NCBI GenBank assembly: GCA_026399875.1
Contig: JAPLQF010000021.1
Coordinates: forward strand, 1 to 64,000
From: Burkholderiales bacterium
Lineage (GTDB): Bacteria; Pseudomonadota; Gammaproteobacteria; Burkholderiales; Burkholderiaceae_E
Reading direction: 5' to 3'
Length of the DNA: 64,000 bases
The notes below the pieces were generated by a model that saw only the letters and a list, made by a program, of their open reading frames with translations, did not search any database and was not told where the DNA came from. Positions 54,286 to 62,458 of this stretch are shown piece after piece. Both the position numbers and the translations under genes were made by a program. Positions within the stretch are counted from its first letter, which is position 1; every line of letters starts with the position of its first letter.

Positions 54286-55497
54286 TTGAAAGCAACTCGT
54301 CATCCGCGCTCCGGGCGCGACCGAAAGTCCCATCTGTCCGCCGATGCCGAGCGACTCGTCGCTGCGGCGCTCGGCCTGGCCAACTCCGGCAGCCGCGTCG
54401 AGGACGCCTTCTGGGACGCCCAACTGGCGCATCGGATCGAGCGCCTGCTCGACACCGGGCATCCGCAGTCGATCTACGACTCGCTCGATCGTCTTCACCA
54501 GACCGACACAGAGGCCTATGGCGCGCTGATCGAGTCGGTCGAAACCGCCTCCGAATCGCTGGTGCTCGAGCTTGATGGCCAGCGCTGGGATGTCCTGCTG
54601 GTGGCCGCGCCGGTGGTCGCCTGGACGCGCTTTCGAATCCCGTCGGGGCCGATTCCAGCCGATGTCGCGACCACGCTGTCGGCCCACTGGCAGGCTCATG
54701 TGCTGGCGGCAGACGTCCGGTTCCGGTTGGCGCCCTATCTTTACAGTGTTGATCAGCTGCCCCGCGATTTCAGCGAATTGCGCAAGCTCGCGCGAAAGCT
54801 CGGTCAATCGGCGATCGGCAATGGCGCACAAGCCTCAAAGCTCGATCTCAAATCGCTGCCGGAAACCGCCGAGATGCTCGCCGACAGTCGTTTCCTGCTG
54901 GCCGCGGTGGCGGCACCGGCAGGCGGAGCGCTCTTTCGCTGGCAAAGCGTTGATTCTCCCGAGCATGCCTCGCGCGTGCATTGTCTGGAGCAGTGGATTG
55001 CCCAGGCTCGCCCGACGCTCGAATCCCTCCTGGCAGGTTGCGGCTTCGAATGTCTGCTGCCCGACGCCTATCACATCAACCTGCGCGAAGCCGACCGCCG
55101 GGTTCGGCCTTACGCCATCAAGGCCGGGGTGCACTTTCTCACCCATGCGCTCGATCTCGAGCCGGAGGGTGTCAAAGCCACCGTCGCGCCCTTCGGTGAA
55201 GGCCGTATCGACGAGTACCGGGTGGGTCTGTCGATCGGCGACAGCGAGGAAGTCGCGCAGGGTGTGGTCTGGCCTTTGCTGGGCGCCGAGTCCGAGATCG
55301 ACGATCCGACGCCGCTCGAGCGGATCCGTGAAACCCTTCGCGAAGCCGGCGTGACCGAGATGCGCACCTGGGCCGAGGTGACCGAGCCTGAATACTGCGA
55401 GGATTGCGGCGCGCCGCTCTTTCCCAACCATGAAGGCGAAGTGGTGCATGCCGAGATGCCGGCTGATGCCGAGCCAGAGGCCACGCACTTTCATTGA
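54286..55497 (+). CDS. DUF2863 family protein
   Basis: 403 residues from a TTG at 54286 with GGAAGG seven bases upstream. The family start pattern is SADAERLVAAALGLANSGSR then VEDAFWDAQLA. Conserved-looking parts include ESLVLELDGQRWDVLLVAAP, RVHCLEQWIAQARPTLESLL, LLPDAYHINLREADRRVRPY, and a C-terminal pair of cysteines in EYCEDCGAPLFPNHEGEV, a possible zinc site. It is restricted mainly to Burkholderiales and its function is unknown. It is followed by soxYZ after 14 bases, possibly co-transcribed. Confidence 0.88.
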   Translation: MKATRHPRSGRDRKSHLSADAERLVAAALGLANSGSRVEDAFWDAQLAHRIERLLDTGHPQSIYDSLDRLHQTDTEAYGALIESVETASESLVLELDGQRWDVLLVAAPVVAWTRFRIPSGPIPADVATTLSAHWQAHVLAADVRFRLAPYLYSVDQLPRDFSELRKLARKLGQSAIGNGAQASKLDLKSLPETAEMLADSRFLLAAVAAPAGGALFRWQSVDSPEHASRVHCLEQWIAQARPTLESLLAGCGFECLLPDAYHINLREADRRVRPYAIKAGVHFLTHALDLEPEGVKATVAPFGEGRIDEYRVGLSIGDSEEVAQGVVWPLLGAESEIDDPTPLERIRETLREAGVTEMRTWAEVTEPEYCEDCGAPLFPNHEGEVVHAEMPADAEPEATHFH

Positions 55498-55511
55498 CAA
55501 CAGGAGCCGCC

Positions 55512-55982
55512 ATGAATCCTTCCCGCCGCACCGGCCTGCGCGCCGCAGGCAGCCTGGGTCTTTATGCAGCACTGGCTGGCATCGGCCTTTTCGAGGGCCG
55601 CCCGGTCAGCGCTCAGACCTTCAACGCCACGCTCTTTCAGGCCAGGAATCTGACTGAGCTGCTCAGGATGCTCGGCGCAACCAGCGCAGCCGATTCGAAG
55701 GAGATCCTGATCACCACCCCGGATATCGCTGAAAACGGCGCAGTCGTGCCGGTGGCGATCCGCAGCCAGTTGCCCCGTACCGAACAGATCTCGCTGCTGG
55801 TCGAGAAAAATCCCGACCCGCTGGTGGCCAGCTACCAGCTTCTTGAGGGCGTCGAGCCCGACCTGAACATGCGCGTCAAAATGAGCCAGACTTCCGATGT
55901 GATCGCGCTGGTCAAGGCAGACGGGCGTTTTCATTTGGCTCGCAAGGAAGTCAAGGTCACCATCGGCGGCTGCGGCGGCTGA
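55512..55982 (+). CDS. soxY: Sulfur-oxidation carrier protein SoxY
   Basis: 156 residues from ATG 55512, with AGGAG upstream; an in-frame ATG at 55494 overlaps DUF2863. A twin-arginine-type signal is MNPSRRTGLRAAGSLGLYAA with cleavage near PVSAQ. The domain has ITTPDIAENGAVVPVAIRSQ and ends IGGCGG, the essential C-terminal motif whose Cys carries the sulfur substrate. It is exported folded to the periplasm with SoxZ, where thiosulfate is bound. No soxA, soxX, soxB or soxCD is present in the window. Confidence 0.95.
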   Translation: MNPSRRTGLRAAGSLGLYAALAGIGLFEGRPVSAQTFNATLFQARNLTELLRMLGATSAADSKEILITTPDIAENGAVVPVAIRSQLPRTEQISLLVEKNPDPLVASYQLLEGVEPDLNMRVKMSQTSDVIALVKADGRFHLARKEVKVTIGGCGG

Positions 55983-56002
55983 TCATCCGGCGAGGACACG
56001 AC

Positions 56003-56311
56003 ATGGCAGATCCGACAAAGATTCGCGGCACACTCAAGGACGGCGTGGCTGAGGTCCGTGTGCTGATGGCTCACGAAATGGAAAGCGGCCAGCGACGTGA
56101 CGCCGCCGGCAAGCTCGTGCCGGCCTGGCATATCACCGAGGTGGTGGCGGCGCTTAACGGCAAACCGGTGCTCAAGGCCCTCTGGGGTCCCGGGATCAGC
56201 AAGAACCCTTTCCTGGGTTTTCGCATCAGGGGTGCCAAGGCCGGTGACACCATCACGATTTCCTGGATCGACAATCGCGGCGACAAGCGCAGCGACGAGG
56301 TCAAGGTCTAG
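56003..56311 (+). CDS. soxZ: Sulfur-oxidation protein SoxZ
   Basis: 102 residues, about the usual length. It starts MADPTKIRGTLKDGVAEVRV and has the LMAHEMESGQRRDAAGKLVP segment, then FLGFRIRGAKAGDTITISWI and NRGDKRSDEVKV. SoxZ lacks a signal and is co-exported with SoxY as a heterodimer. It lies 20 bases after soxY. The pair could carry sulfur in a partial Sox route or serve another sulfur-transfer role. Confidence 0.95.
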   Translation: MADPTKIRGTLKDGVAEVRVLMAHEMESGQRRDAAGKLVPAWHITEVVAALNGKPVLKALWGPGISKNPFLGFRIRGAKAGDTITISWIDNRGDKRSDEVKV

Positions 56312-56341
56312 GCTGGATCCAGGCGAGCCGGGCGTCAGGCG

Positions 56342-56980
56342 TCAGGGCGAAAGACGTTCGCGATGCCAGCCGCCGTTGGTCTGAAGGCGATAGGCGAGCC
56401 GATCGTGCAGACGCGAAGGACGGCCCTGCCAGAACTCCCAGTAGTCGGGTTCAAGCCGATAGCCGCCCCAGTGCGGCGGTCGCGGCGGCGAGTCGCCGAA
56501 ACGGGCTTCGCACTGCGCGGCCTGTGCCTCGAGCGTCTGTCGCGAGTCGATCGGGCGGCTCTGAGCCGAGGCCCAGGCGCCAATACGCGAACCCAGCGGG
56601 CGCGACGCGAAGTAGGTATCCGATTCGTCCGCCGACACGCGGCTGACCCGGCCCTCGATTCGCACCACCCGCTCCTGGGCGACCCAATGAAACTGAAGGG
56701 CTGCCAGCGGATTGGCCGCGATTTCCTGGCCTTTTCGGCTGTCGTAGTTGGTGTACCAGACGACGCCGCGCTCGTCGAAGTCCTTGATCAGGACAATGCG
56801 CGTTGAAGGCCGGCCGCTGGCATCGACGGTCGCCAGGGTCATGGCATTGGGTTCCTCGATGCCGCCGTCGAGGGCCTGCTGCAGCCATTGCCCGAATTGA
56901 ACGAAGGGCGATGTGCTGGCGCGCGCCTCGACAAGTTCGTCGAGTTCATAGGTCTTGCGAAGGTCTGCGATCGGTTTCAT
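56342..56980 (-). CDS. pdxH: Pyridoxamine 5'-phosphate oxidase
   Basis: A 212-residue FMN enzyme making pyridoxal 5'-phosphate. Motifs are [20 protein letters not shown] then [20 protein letters not shown] (FMN-binding), [32 protein letters not shown], and the C-terminal [17 protein letters not shown] then RERLSP. The family's C-terminal signature is complete. It converges on soxZ with 30 bases between stops. The product PLP would serve the aminotransferase among others. Confidence 0.97.
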   Translation of the reverse strand: MKPIADLRKTYELDELVEARASTSPFVQFGQWLQQALDGGIEEPNAMTLATVDASGRPSTRIVLIKDFDERGVVWYTNYDSRKGQEIAANPLAALQFHWVAQERVVRIEGRVSRVSADESDTYFASRPLGSRIGAWASAQSRPIDSRQTLEAQAAQCEARFGDSPPRPPHWGGYRLEPDYWEFWQGRPSRLHDRLAYRLQTNGGWHRERLSP

Positions 56981-57023
56981 GAGCTCAGAGTATAGGAAAG
57001 CGGCGAATCACTACATATCCTGC

Positions 57024-57029
57024 TATAGT
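57024..57029 (+). promoter_or_regulatory. Possible -10 of the helicase gene
   Basis: TATAGT lies in the divergent pdxH/rhlE intergenic DNA, about 120 bases before the helicase ATG. No clear -35 is seen. An opposite-strand role for pdxH is also possible. Confidence 0.3.
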
Positions 57030-57151
57030 GTGAGGCTTGATGCGATCAGCCAATCACGCGTCATGTCTGGTGAACCATCCTTTTCTTCTTGGACGAACGC
57101 CTCGATTGGTGTCACTCGAATGAGCGATGGGCTGCCGCCGGAACCCTCCTC

Positions 57152-58534
57152 ATGACCTCTGAAGTAAACTTTGCCAGCCTTGGGCTGGCCGAACCGCTGT
57201 TGCGTGCGCTCTCCGACGCCGGCTACGAAACCCCGACCCCGATCCAGTTGCAGGCCATCCCGGTCGTGCTTGCGGGCCGTGACCTGCGCGCCGCCGCTCA
57301 AACCGGTACCGGCAAGACCGCCGGTTTTACCCTGCCGATCCTTCAGCGCCTGTCGGCGCCCGGCCCCGATGGCCGACCCGGGCAGTCCCGCCAGGGGCGC
57401 CCGCGTGCCCTGGTGCTGGTGCCGACCCGCGAACTCGCGGCGCAGGTCGAAGAGTCGGTTCGCACCTACGGCAAGCATCTGCCGCTGAAATCGCTTGCGG
57501 TCTTCGGTGGCGTCAACATCAATCCGCAGATCAGCATGCTCAAGGGTCGCATCGACGTACTGGTCGCCACCCCCGGCCGGCTGCTCGATCATGTCAGCCA
57601 GCGCACCGTCGATCTGTCGGAAGTGCAGGTCTTCGTCCTGGATGAAGCCGACCGCATGCTCGACATGGGCTTCATCCGCGATATCCGCAAGGTGATCGCT
57701 CTGCTGCCCCGTCAGCGCCAGAACCTGATGTTTTCGGCGACTTTCTCGGGCGAGATCCGCGAACTGGCCGACAGCATGCTGCGCGAACCGGCCAGCGTCG
57801 AAGTCGCCCGTCGCAATACCACCTCCGAACTGGTCGATCAGTCGGTGCATCTGGTCGACAAGACCGTCAAGCGCCACCTGCTTGCCCACCTCATCCGCAG
57901 CAAGGGCTGGTTTCAGGTGCTGGTCTTTTGCCGGACCAAGCACGGCGCCAATCGGCTGGCCGAGCAACTCGCCAAGGACGGTATCGGCGCTGATGCGATT
58001 CATGGCAACAAGAGCCAGAATGCCCGCATGCGCGCGCTGGCCAATTTCAAGGACGGCAAGCTGCATGTGCTGGTGGCCACCGACATCGCCGCACGCGGGC
58101 TCGACATCGATCAGCTGCCGCATGTTGTGAATTTCGAGCTGCCCAATGTGCCGGAAGACTATGTCCACCGGATCGGTCGCACCGGCCGCGCCGGCAGCCC
58201 CGGTGCCGCGGTGTCGTTGGTCGACCGCGAGGAAATGCGCTTTCTGACCGACATCGAGCGCATGCTCAAGGTCCAGATCCCGCGAGTCCGGATCGACGAT
58301 TTCGTGCCGCCGCCGGTGTCGCAGCGCGACTCGCACGAAGATGACCGTCCGCCGCGCACCTTCGCGCCCCGGCGTACCGGCAGGCCGCCTGCGTCGGGTG
58401 ATGCCCATCGTGGCGGTCCGGCCAAGCGCCCCTCGACAGGCGGTGGTGCGCGCACCGGTGCGGCGCCCCGCATCGCAGGATCGGGTGCCGGGCCTCGCGG
58501 CCCGTCGCGACCGGCCCAGCGTCGACCGGGCTGA
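57152..58534 (+). CDS. rhlE: DEAD-box RNA helicase, RhlE-like
   Basis: 460 residues from ATG 57152; an in-frame start at 57089 adds non-family residues. Motifs in order: Q motif ([14 protein letters not shown]), I (AQTGTGKT), Ia (PTRELAAQ), Ib (TPGRLLDH), II (VLDEADRM), III (SATFS), IV/V ([30 protein letters not shown]) and VI ([10 protein letters not shown]). The C-terminal 85 residues are Arg/Pro/Gly-rich and basic, as in RhlE proteins. It unwinds short RNA duplexes, often in cold or ribosome-assembly settings. A TATAGT box (57024-57029) may belong to its promoter, giving a 5' leader of about 120 bases. Confidence 0.93.
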   Translation: MTSEVNFASLGLAEPLLRALSDAGYETPTPIQLQAIPVVLAGRDLRAAAQTGTGKTAGFTLPILQRLSAPGPDGRPGQSRQGRPRALVLVPTRELAAQVEESVRTYGKHLPLKSLAVFGGVNINPQISMLKGRIDVLVATPGRLLDHVSQRTVDLSEVQVFVLDEADRMLDMGFIRDIRKVIALLPRQRQNLMFSATFSGEIRELADSMLREPASVEVARRNTTSELVDQSVHLVDKTVKRHLLAHLIRSKGWFQVLVFCRTKHGANRLAEQLAKDGIGADAIHGNKSQNARMRALANFKDGKLHVLVATDIAARGLDIDQLPHVVNFELPNVPEDYVHRIGRTGRAGSPGAAVSLVDREEMRFLTDIERMLKVQIPRVRIDDFVPPPVSQRDSHEDDRPPRTFAPRRTGRPPASGDAHRGGPAKRPSTGGGARTGAAPRIAGSGAGPRGPSRPAQRRPG

Positions 58535-58540
58535 TCGCCG

Positions 58541-59041
58541 ATGCGGCGAGCACTGATCAGCGTCCTGGGTCTGGGAATCGTGCTCGCGGCGGGCTGCACG
58601 AGCGCCTCGACCTCGAGTGCCGGGTCCAGCCCCGGCACCAAACCGATGCCCATCCCCATCCCCATGACCACGCCTTTGCCTCAGACGCTTGCCGGTACCG
58701 CCTGGCAAGTTGTTGCCTTGCCCCGGTTTTCACTTGCGCCCGGCACATCCCTGTCGCTTGCCAGTCTCACGCTGCGCTTCGAAGAACCGGCGCGTGCAGC
58801 CGGGAACTCAGGCGTCAATCGCTTCAGCGCACAAGTCAACGCCGACGCCAGCCAACTGCGTTTCGTCAGCCCGATCTCGACCCGAATGGCCGGCCCCCCC
58901 GAGCTGATGGCGCTCGAGTCGGAGTTTCTGGTGCGTCTGCAGGCGGTCTCTGCCTGGAAGATCGATGGCAGTCGGCTGCGGCTGTCGGATGCTGCGGGTC
59001 TCGAACTGATCGTCCTGGAGCGAGCCAGAACCGGCAGTTGA
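58541..59041 (+). CDS. META/HslJ-domain lipoprotein
   Basis: A 166-residue predicted lipoprotein. The signal MRRALISVLGLGIVLAAGCT has lipobox AAGC (Cys about 19), followed by a Ser/Pro/Met linker. The META fold is seen in LAGTAWQVVAL (WxLxxL), AAGNSGVNRFSAQVN (GxNRFxG-like), RFVSPISTRMAGPPELMALE then FLVRLQAVSAWKI, and the end LRLSDAAGLELIVLERA. Related HslJ proteins are linked to stress tolerance; their biochemistry is unknown. It follows the helicase by six bases and may be co-transcribed. Confidence 0.88.
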   Translation: MRRALISVLGLGIVLAAGCTSASTSSAGSSPGTKPMPIPIPMTTPLPQTLAGTAWQVVALPRFSLAPGTSLSLASLTLRFEEPARAAGNSGVNRFSAQVNADASQLRFVSPISTRMAGPPELMALESEFLVRLQAVSAWKIDGSRLRLSDAAGLELIVLERARTGS

Positions 59042-59139
59042 AGCGCCGACTCTCGCTGGCGTGAGGGCGCCAGTGGGTCAGTGGGTCAATGCGTCAATGC
59101 TTGAGGGCCGGAGGCCCTGCGCCTGCAAGGTCGGTTTGT

Positions 59140-59430
59140 TCAGTCGCGCAGGGTTCGCCAGTTCTTGAGCACCCGGAGCGCGGTCATCCCGATCGAGACG
59201 GTCTTCAGGGTTCGCGCAAGCCTGGTTTTCCCGAGCAGCGGGATGCCCAGTGCCAGCACCGCCGAGGCCAGCAGCCCCGAGCGCCCGCCCGTGCTTTGCA
59301 GTACCGCTTTCGGTCTGAACTGACCACCGAGTTCATGCAGCGCCGATGCCAGTTGCACCCGGTCGATACCGGCCTTGGCCATCAGCAGCGCTTTGCGCTG
59401 TTCAGTCGTTCTCTCGCGATCCTGGCTCAT
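59140..59430 (-). CDS. YqjK-like small protein
   Basis: 96 residues from ATG 59430, overlapping the YqjE-like stop as ATGA; a longer open frame upstream is a shadow. It starts MSQDRERTTEQRKALLMAKA, basic and helical, with one hydrophobic stretch LLASAVLALGIPLLG. It resembles YqjK by position and size as the third gene after YqjD- and YqjE-like genes, but the sequence match alone is weak. Function unknown. Confidence 0.65.
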   Translation of the reverse strand: MSQDRERTTEQRKALLMAKAGIDRVQLASALHELGGQFRPKAVLQSTGGRSGLLASAVLALGIPLLGKTRLARTLKTVSIGMTALRVLKNWRTLRD

Positions 59431-59882
59431 GGTTTTCGTGGCCTGAGTGTGGCTGCCAGCAATTCCCGATCGCGACGCAGGGTCTCGATCGTTGCCCCGA
59501 ACGGTCGAGTGCTGCGCTGAGCAAGCAGCGACAGTCGCCATCCAACGATCAGGCAAACCACAATCCAGATGCCTGCCAGGATCGCAAGCGACTGACCGCC
59601 CATTCGATCCCACAGCATCGCAACCACCAGGGCCTGGAGCGCAAGCAGCGCAAAGCCTGCGCCAATCGCGAGAATCAGCAGCAGGACGACGCGCTGTTCG
59701 ATGCTCCGGGTCTGTTCGCCTAACTCCAGCGCGGCGAGATTTGCCCGCGTGTCGAGCGCTTCGCTCAGCGCCGCGCCAAAGCGCGACAGCGAGCCGACCA
59801 TCCCGACTTTGCTTTCGGCCGGCTGATCAGTGTCCTGCGTCGCACCTGCCTGAGGGTCGGCAGATCCGGATTCGATTGGCAC
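59427..59882 (-). CDS. YqjE-like (phage holin superfamily III-type) membrane protein
   Basis: 151 residues from a GTG at 59882; ATG 59801 (MVGSLSRFGA) is an alternative. Amphipathic leader MVGSLSRFGAALSEALDTRA then LAALELGEQTR. Two transmembrane helices follow: VVLLLILAIGAGFALLALQA and SLAILAGIWIVVCLIVGWRL. This is the YqjE/actinobacterial holin-X family pattern. In E. coli YqjE sits with ribosome-associated YqjD. It lies 29 bases after the DUF883 gene. Confidence 0.85.
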   Translation of the reverse strand: MPIESGSADPQAGATQDTDQPAESKVGMVGSLSRFGAALSEALDTRANLAALELGEQTRSIEQRVVLLLILAIGAGFALLALQALVVAMLWDRMGGQSLAILAGIWIVVCLIVGWRLSLLAQRSTRPFGATIETLRRDRELLAATLRPRKP

Positions 59883-59911
59883 AGCGTGGCGCTCGGCTGA
59901 AATATCGGATT

Positions 59912-60223
59912 TCAGCGACGGTTCAGCAGAAGACCGATCACGATGCCGGCGGCAGCCGCGATGCCCACCGACTGCCAGGGCCGTGCATGGACGAAGTCAT
60001 CGGCGGCCCGTGCGGCTTCAACTGCCTGATCGCGTGCCGTGCTGTTGAGGTCCTGCAGCTTGTGGCGGGCGTGGCGCAGCTTTTCTTCGACTTGCAGTCG
60101 CAGGTCATGGGCACGGTCACCGGTTTCGGTGCTCGCGTGTTGCAGGATGGTGTGGGCCTCGGCAACGGCATGAGACAACTCGTCGGCAAGGCGTGAGCGG
60201 GTGGTTTCGGCGGAAGAGGTCAT
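59912..60223 (-). CDS. DUF883 family protein (YqjD/ElaB-like)
   Basis: A 103-residue protein with AGGAG before the ATG. The start TRSRLADELSHAVAEAHTIL, a long amphipathic helix with ARHKLQDLNSTARDQAVEAA, and the C-terminal membrane anchor PWQSVGIAAAAGIVIGLLLN then RR match DUF883 (motif RPWxxVGxAAxxGxxxG). In E. coli, YqjD and ElaB tether ribosomes to the inner membrane in stationary phase; the same job here is inference. It heads the YqjD-E-K-like operon, with a TATAAT box at 60259-60264. Confidence 0.93.
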   Translation of the reverse strand: MTSSAETTRSRLADELSHAVAEAHTILQHASTETGDRAHDLRLQVEEKLRHARHKLQDLNSTARDQAVEAARAADDFVHARPWQSVGIAAAAGIVIGLLLNRR

Positions 60224-60258
60224 GGCGCGCTCCTGAAGTGGGCCGGTTGATTGGCGCG

Positions 60259-60264
60259 ATTATA
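60259..60264 (-). promoter_or_regulatory. -10 element for the YqjD-E-K-like operon
   Basis: A perfect TATAAT on the minus strand lies about 35 bases before the DUF883 start. No good -35 is found; alternative-sigma or stationary-phase use is possible. Confidence 0.5.
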
Positions 60265-60484
60265 GCCGTCCTCTCATGTCGATTGCCGCAGGGTCTGTAT
60301 TGCCTTTGCCGGCCCGGTCCGATCGCAGGTCGGCTTGGCCGACGTCCGACATCGCGGCAAGGCAATGTCCTGCACCGCCCTCTGACAATCGAACTGTCGG
60401 GATAAGGTGCCGCTTTTCCCGGCCTTGCCGACCCCCTTGTCCCCTCAAGATTTCGCCAATGACGCAATCAGGGGTGGCTCGACA

Positions 60485-62458
60485 ATGCAATCCACGACCA
60501 TGAGCCTGCGTTCACCGGCCAAGGCCGTCGTGAACCAGGAGGCCGAGCGCCACTGGCGTGGTGGTATCGCCCATGCCCTGGCGGGTCGCTGGAAGGATGC
60601 CGAGAAGGCCTATTCGCGTGCCACCAAGATCGCCCCCGGCGAGTCGCTCTATTGGGTCAATCTCGGTCAGTCTCGCCGCAAGCTCGGAGACCTCGACGGC
60701 GCCAGTGCGGCGGTCGAGTCGGCCTTGCAGGTTGCCCCGGGCGATACGCTGGCGACTCAGCTGCGGGTGGCGATCCGCATGGAGCGTCATCGCTACGAAG
60801 ATGCGGTCGATGACGCCCGACGCGTGGCTCACCTTCCCGGTGCCGACCACACCGCATGGTTTGAGTATGGGCAAGCGCTGGAGCAGGCCGACCGCCATCT
60901 CGAGGCGATTTCGGCGCTTTTGCAGTCGGTCGCCCGCAAGCCCGATTATTTCGAGCCCTACCCGATCATGTGCAATGCCTTTGCGCGACTCGCCATGAAT
61001 GTTGAGGGGCTCGAGTGCATTCGCACCGCTCTGGCGCTGCATCCGGGTTGGGGCTCGGGCCTGGTCGGGGCGATTTATCACAGCCTGCAGGCCTGCGACT
61101 GGTCCTTGCTGAAAGCCGATCTGGCTGCACTCGACGAGGTCATCGCAAAGCCTGATCCGCAGGCCTATGTGCCGTTCATGTTCCTGTCCGCCGGTGTGGA
61201 TGCCGCGATTCAGCGGCGCATCTTCACCGAGTTTGCCAGCATCAATTTCGGCGCGATCGAAGCGATGCCGCTGGTCCTGCCTGCGGATCGTCCGGCAGGC
61301 GAGCGTCTGAGAATCGGGTATCTCTCGAACGATTATCACAATCACGCCACCTCGATGCTGATCGCTCGGGTGTTCGAGTTGCACGATCGCGATCGTTTCG
61401 AGACACGGCTCTATTCCTATGGTCGCGATGACGGATCGGCATTGCGCCGTCGTATCGAGGCTTCGGGTGATGCCTTCATCGACGTGTCGGGACTGAGCGA
61501 CCGCGAAACCGCCCAGCGGATCCGCGCTGATCGCATCGATGTGCTGATCGATCTGAAGGGCTTCACGCTGAATGCGCGCACCCGCGTCATGGCGATGCGG
61601 CCCGCCCCGATCCAGGTGGCCTATCTCGGCTTTCCGGCCACCATGGGTGCAACCTTCATCGATTACGCCGTCGTCGATCCGATCGTCCTGCCGCCTGAAA
61701 AGGCCGATGAGTTCACCGAGCGACTCGCCTGGTTGCCTGATTCCTACCAGGCCAATGATCGGCTTCGTCCGGTCGCGACCATGCCAAGCCGCGCCGACGT
61801 CGGGCTGCCCGAGTCCGGCTTCGTCTTTTGCAGCTTCAATCAGACCTACAAGATCCGGCCCGAGGTGTTTGATGTGTGGTGCCGTCTGCTGGCGAGCACA
61901 CCGGGCAGCGTGCTGTGGCAGTTGTCGGATAGCGAAGCGTCCAAGGCCAATCTTCGCCGTGAAGCGCTGGCTCGCGGCATCGATCCGGGTCGGCTGGTTT
62001 TCGCCAGGCCGGTGCAGCCTGAACACAATCTGGCCCGAATCGGACTGGCGGACCTCTTTCTCGACACCCTGCCGATCAACGCCCACACCACCGCCAGCGA
62101 TGCCCTGTGGGTTGGCGTGCCGCTGGTGACCTGTCGCGGCAACAGTTTCGTCGGCCGTGTGGCCGCCAGCCTCTTGCATGCGGTCGGCTTGCCCGAGCTC
62201 GTCACCGACTCGCTCGAGGATTACGAGGCGCTCGCCCGCTCGATCGCCAGCGATCCGACGCGGCATGCCGCGCTCAAGACGCATCTGCACGCGGCACGCG
62301 AGACGGCCCCGCTCTTTGACAGCCTGCGCACCACGCGCGCGCTCGAGGATCTTTACCTGCGCATGGCCAGCCGATGGCGTGCCGGCCAGCCCCCCGATCA
62401 CCTTTACGCGCAACGTCCATCCGACGCCGCCACGCTTTGCGGAGATGCATCAGCATGA
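60485..62458 (+). CDS. TPR/GT41 O-GlcNAc-transferase-like glycosyltransferase
   Basis: 657 residues from ATG 60485 (AGGGG about ten bases upstream); GTG 60407 and ATG 60500 are alternatives. Residues about 15-200 are TPR-like helices (HALAGRWKDAEKAYSRATKI; WVNLGQSRRKLGDLDGASAA). From about 275 comes the bacterial OGT-like catalytic domain: LRIGYLSNDYHNHATSMLIA (SxDFxxH-like), DVLIDLKGFTLNARTRVMAM, PIQVAYLGFPATMGATFIDY, FVFCSFNQTYKIRPEVFDVW and TLPINAHTTASDALWVGVPL then VTCRGNSF. It likely transfers a sugar to protein Ser/Thr or to another acceptor. It is coupled to the next gene by ATGA. Confidence 0.93.
   Translation: MQSTTMSLRSPAKAVVNQEAERHWRGGIAHALAGRWKDAEKAYSRATKIAPGESLYWVNLGQSRRKLGDLDGASAAVESALQVAPGDTLATQLRVAIRMERHRYEDAVDDARRVAHLPGADHTAWFEYGQALEQADRHLEAISALLQSVARKPDYFEPYPIMCNAFARLAMNVEGLECIRTALALHPGWGSGLVGAIYHSLQACDWSLLKADLAALDEVIAKPDPQAYVPFMFLSAGVDAAIQRRIFTEFASINFGAIEAMPLVLPADRPAGERLRIGYLSNDYHNHATSMLIARVFELHDRDRFETRLYSYGRDDGSALRRRIEASGDAFIDVSGLSDRETAQRIRADRIDVLIDLKGFTLNARTRVMAMRPAPIQVAYLGFPATMGATFIDYAVVDPIVLPPEKADEFTERLAWLPDSYQANDRLRPVATMPSRADVGLPESGFVFCSFNQTYKIRPEVFDVWCRLLASTPGSVLWQLSDSEASKANLRREALARGIDPGRLVFARPVQPEHNLARIGLADLFLDTLPINAHTTASDALWVGVPLVTCRGNSFVGRVAASLLHAVGLPELVTDSLEDYEALARSIASDPTRHAALKTHLHAARETAPLFDSLRTTRALEDLYLRMASRWRAGQPPDHLYAQRPSDAATLCGDASA

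Noticed and set aside
60512-62413. 633-residue antisense open frame over the GT41 gene
   Set aside because: It is a shadow of a gene with clear catalytic motifs on the plus strand.
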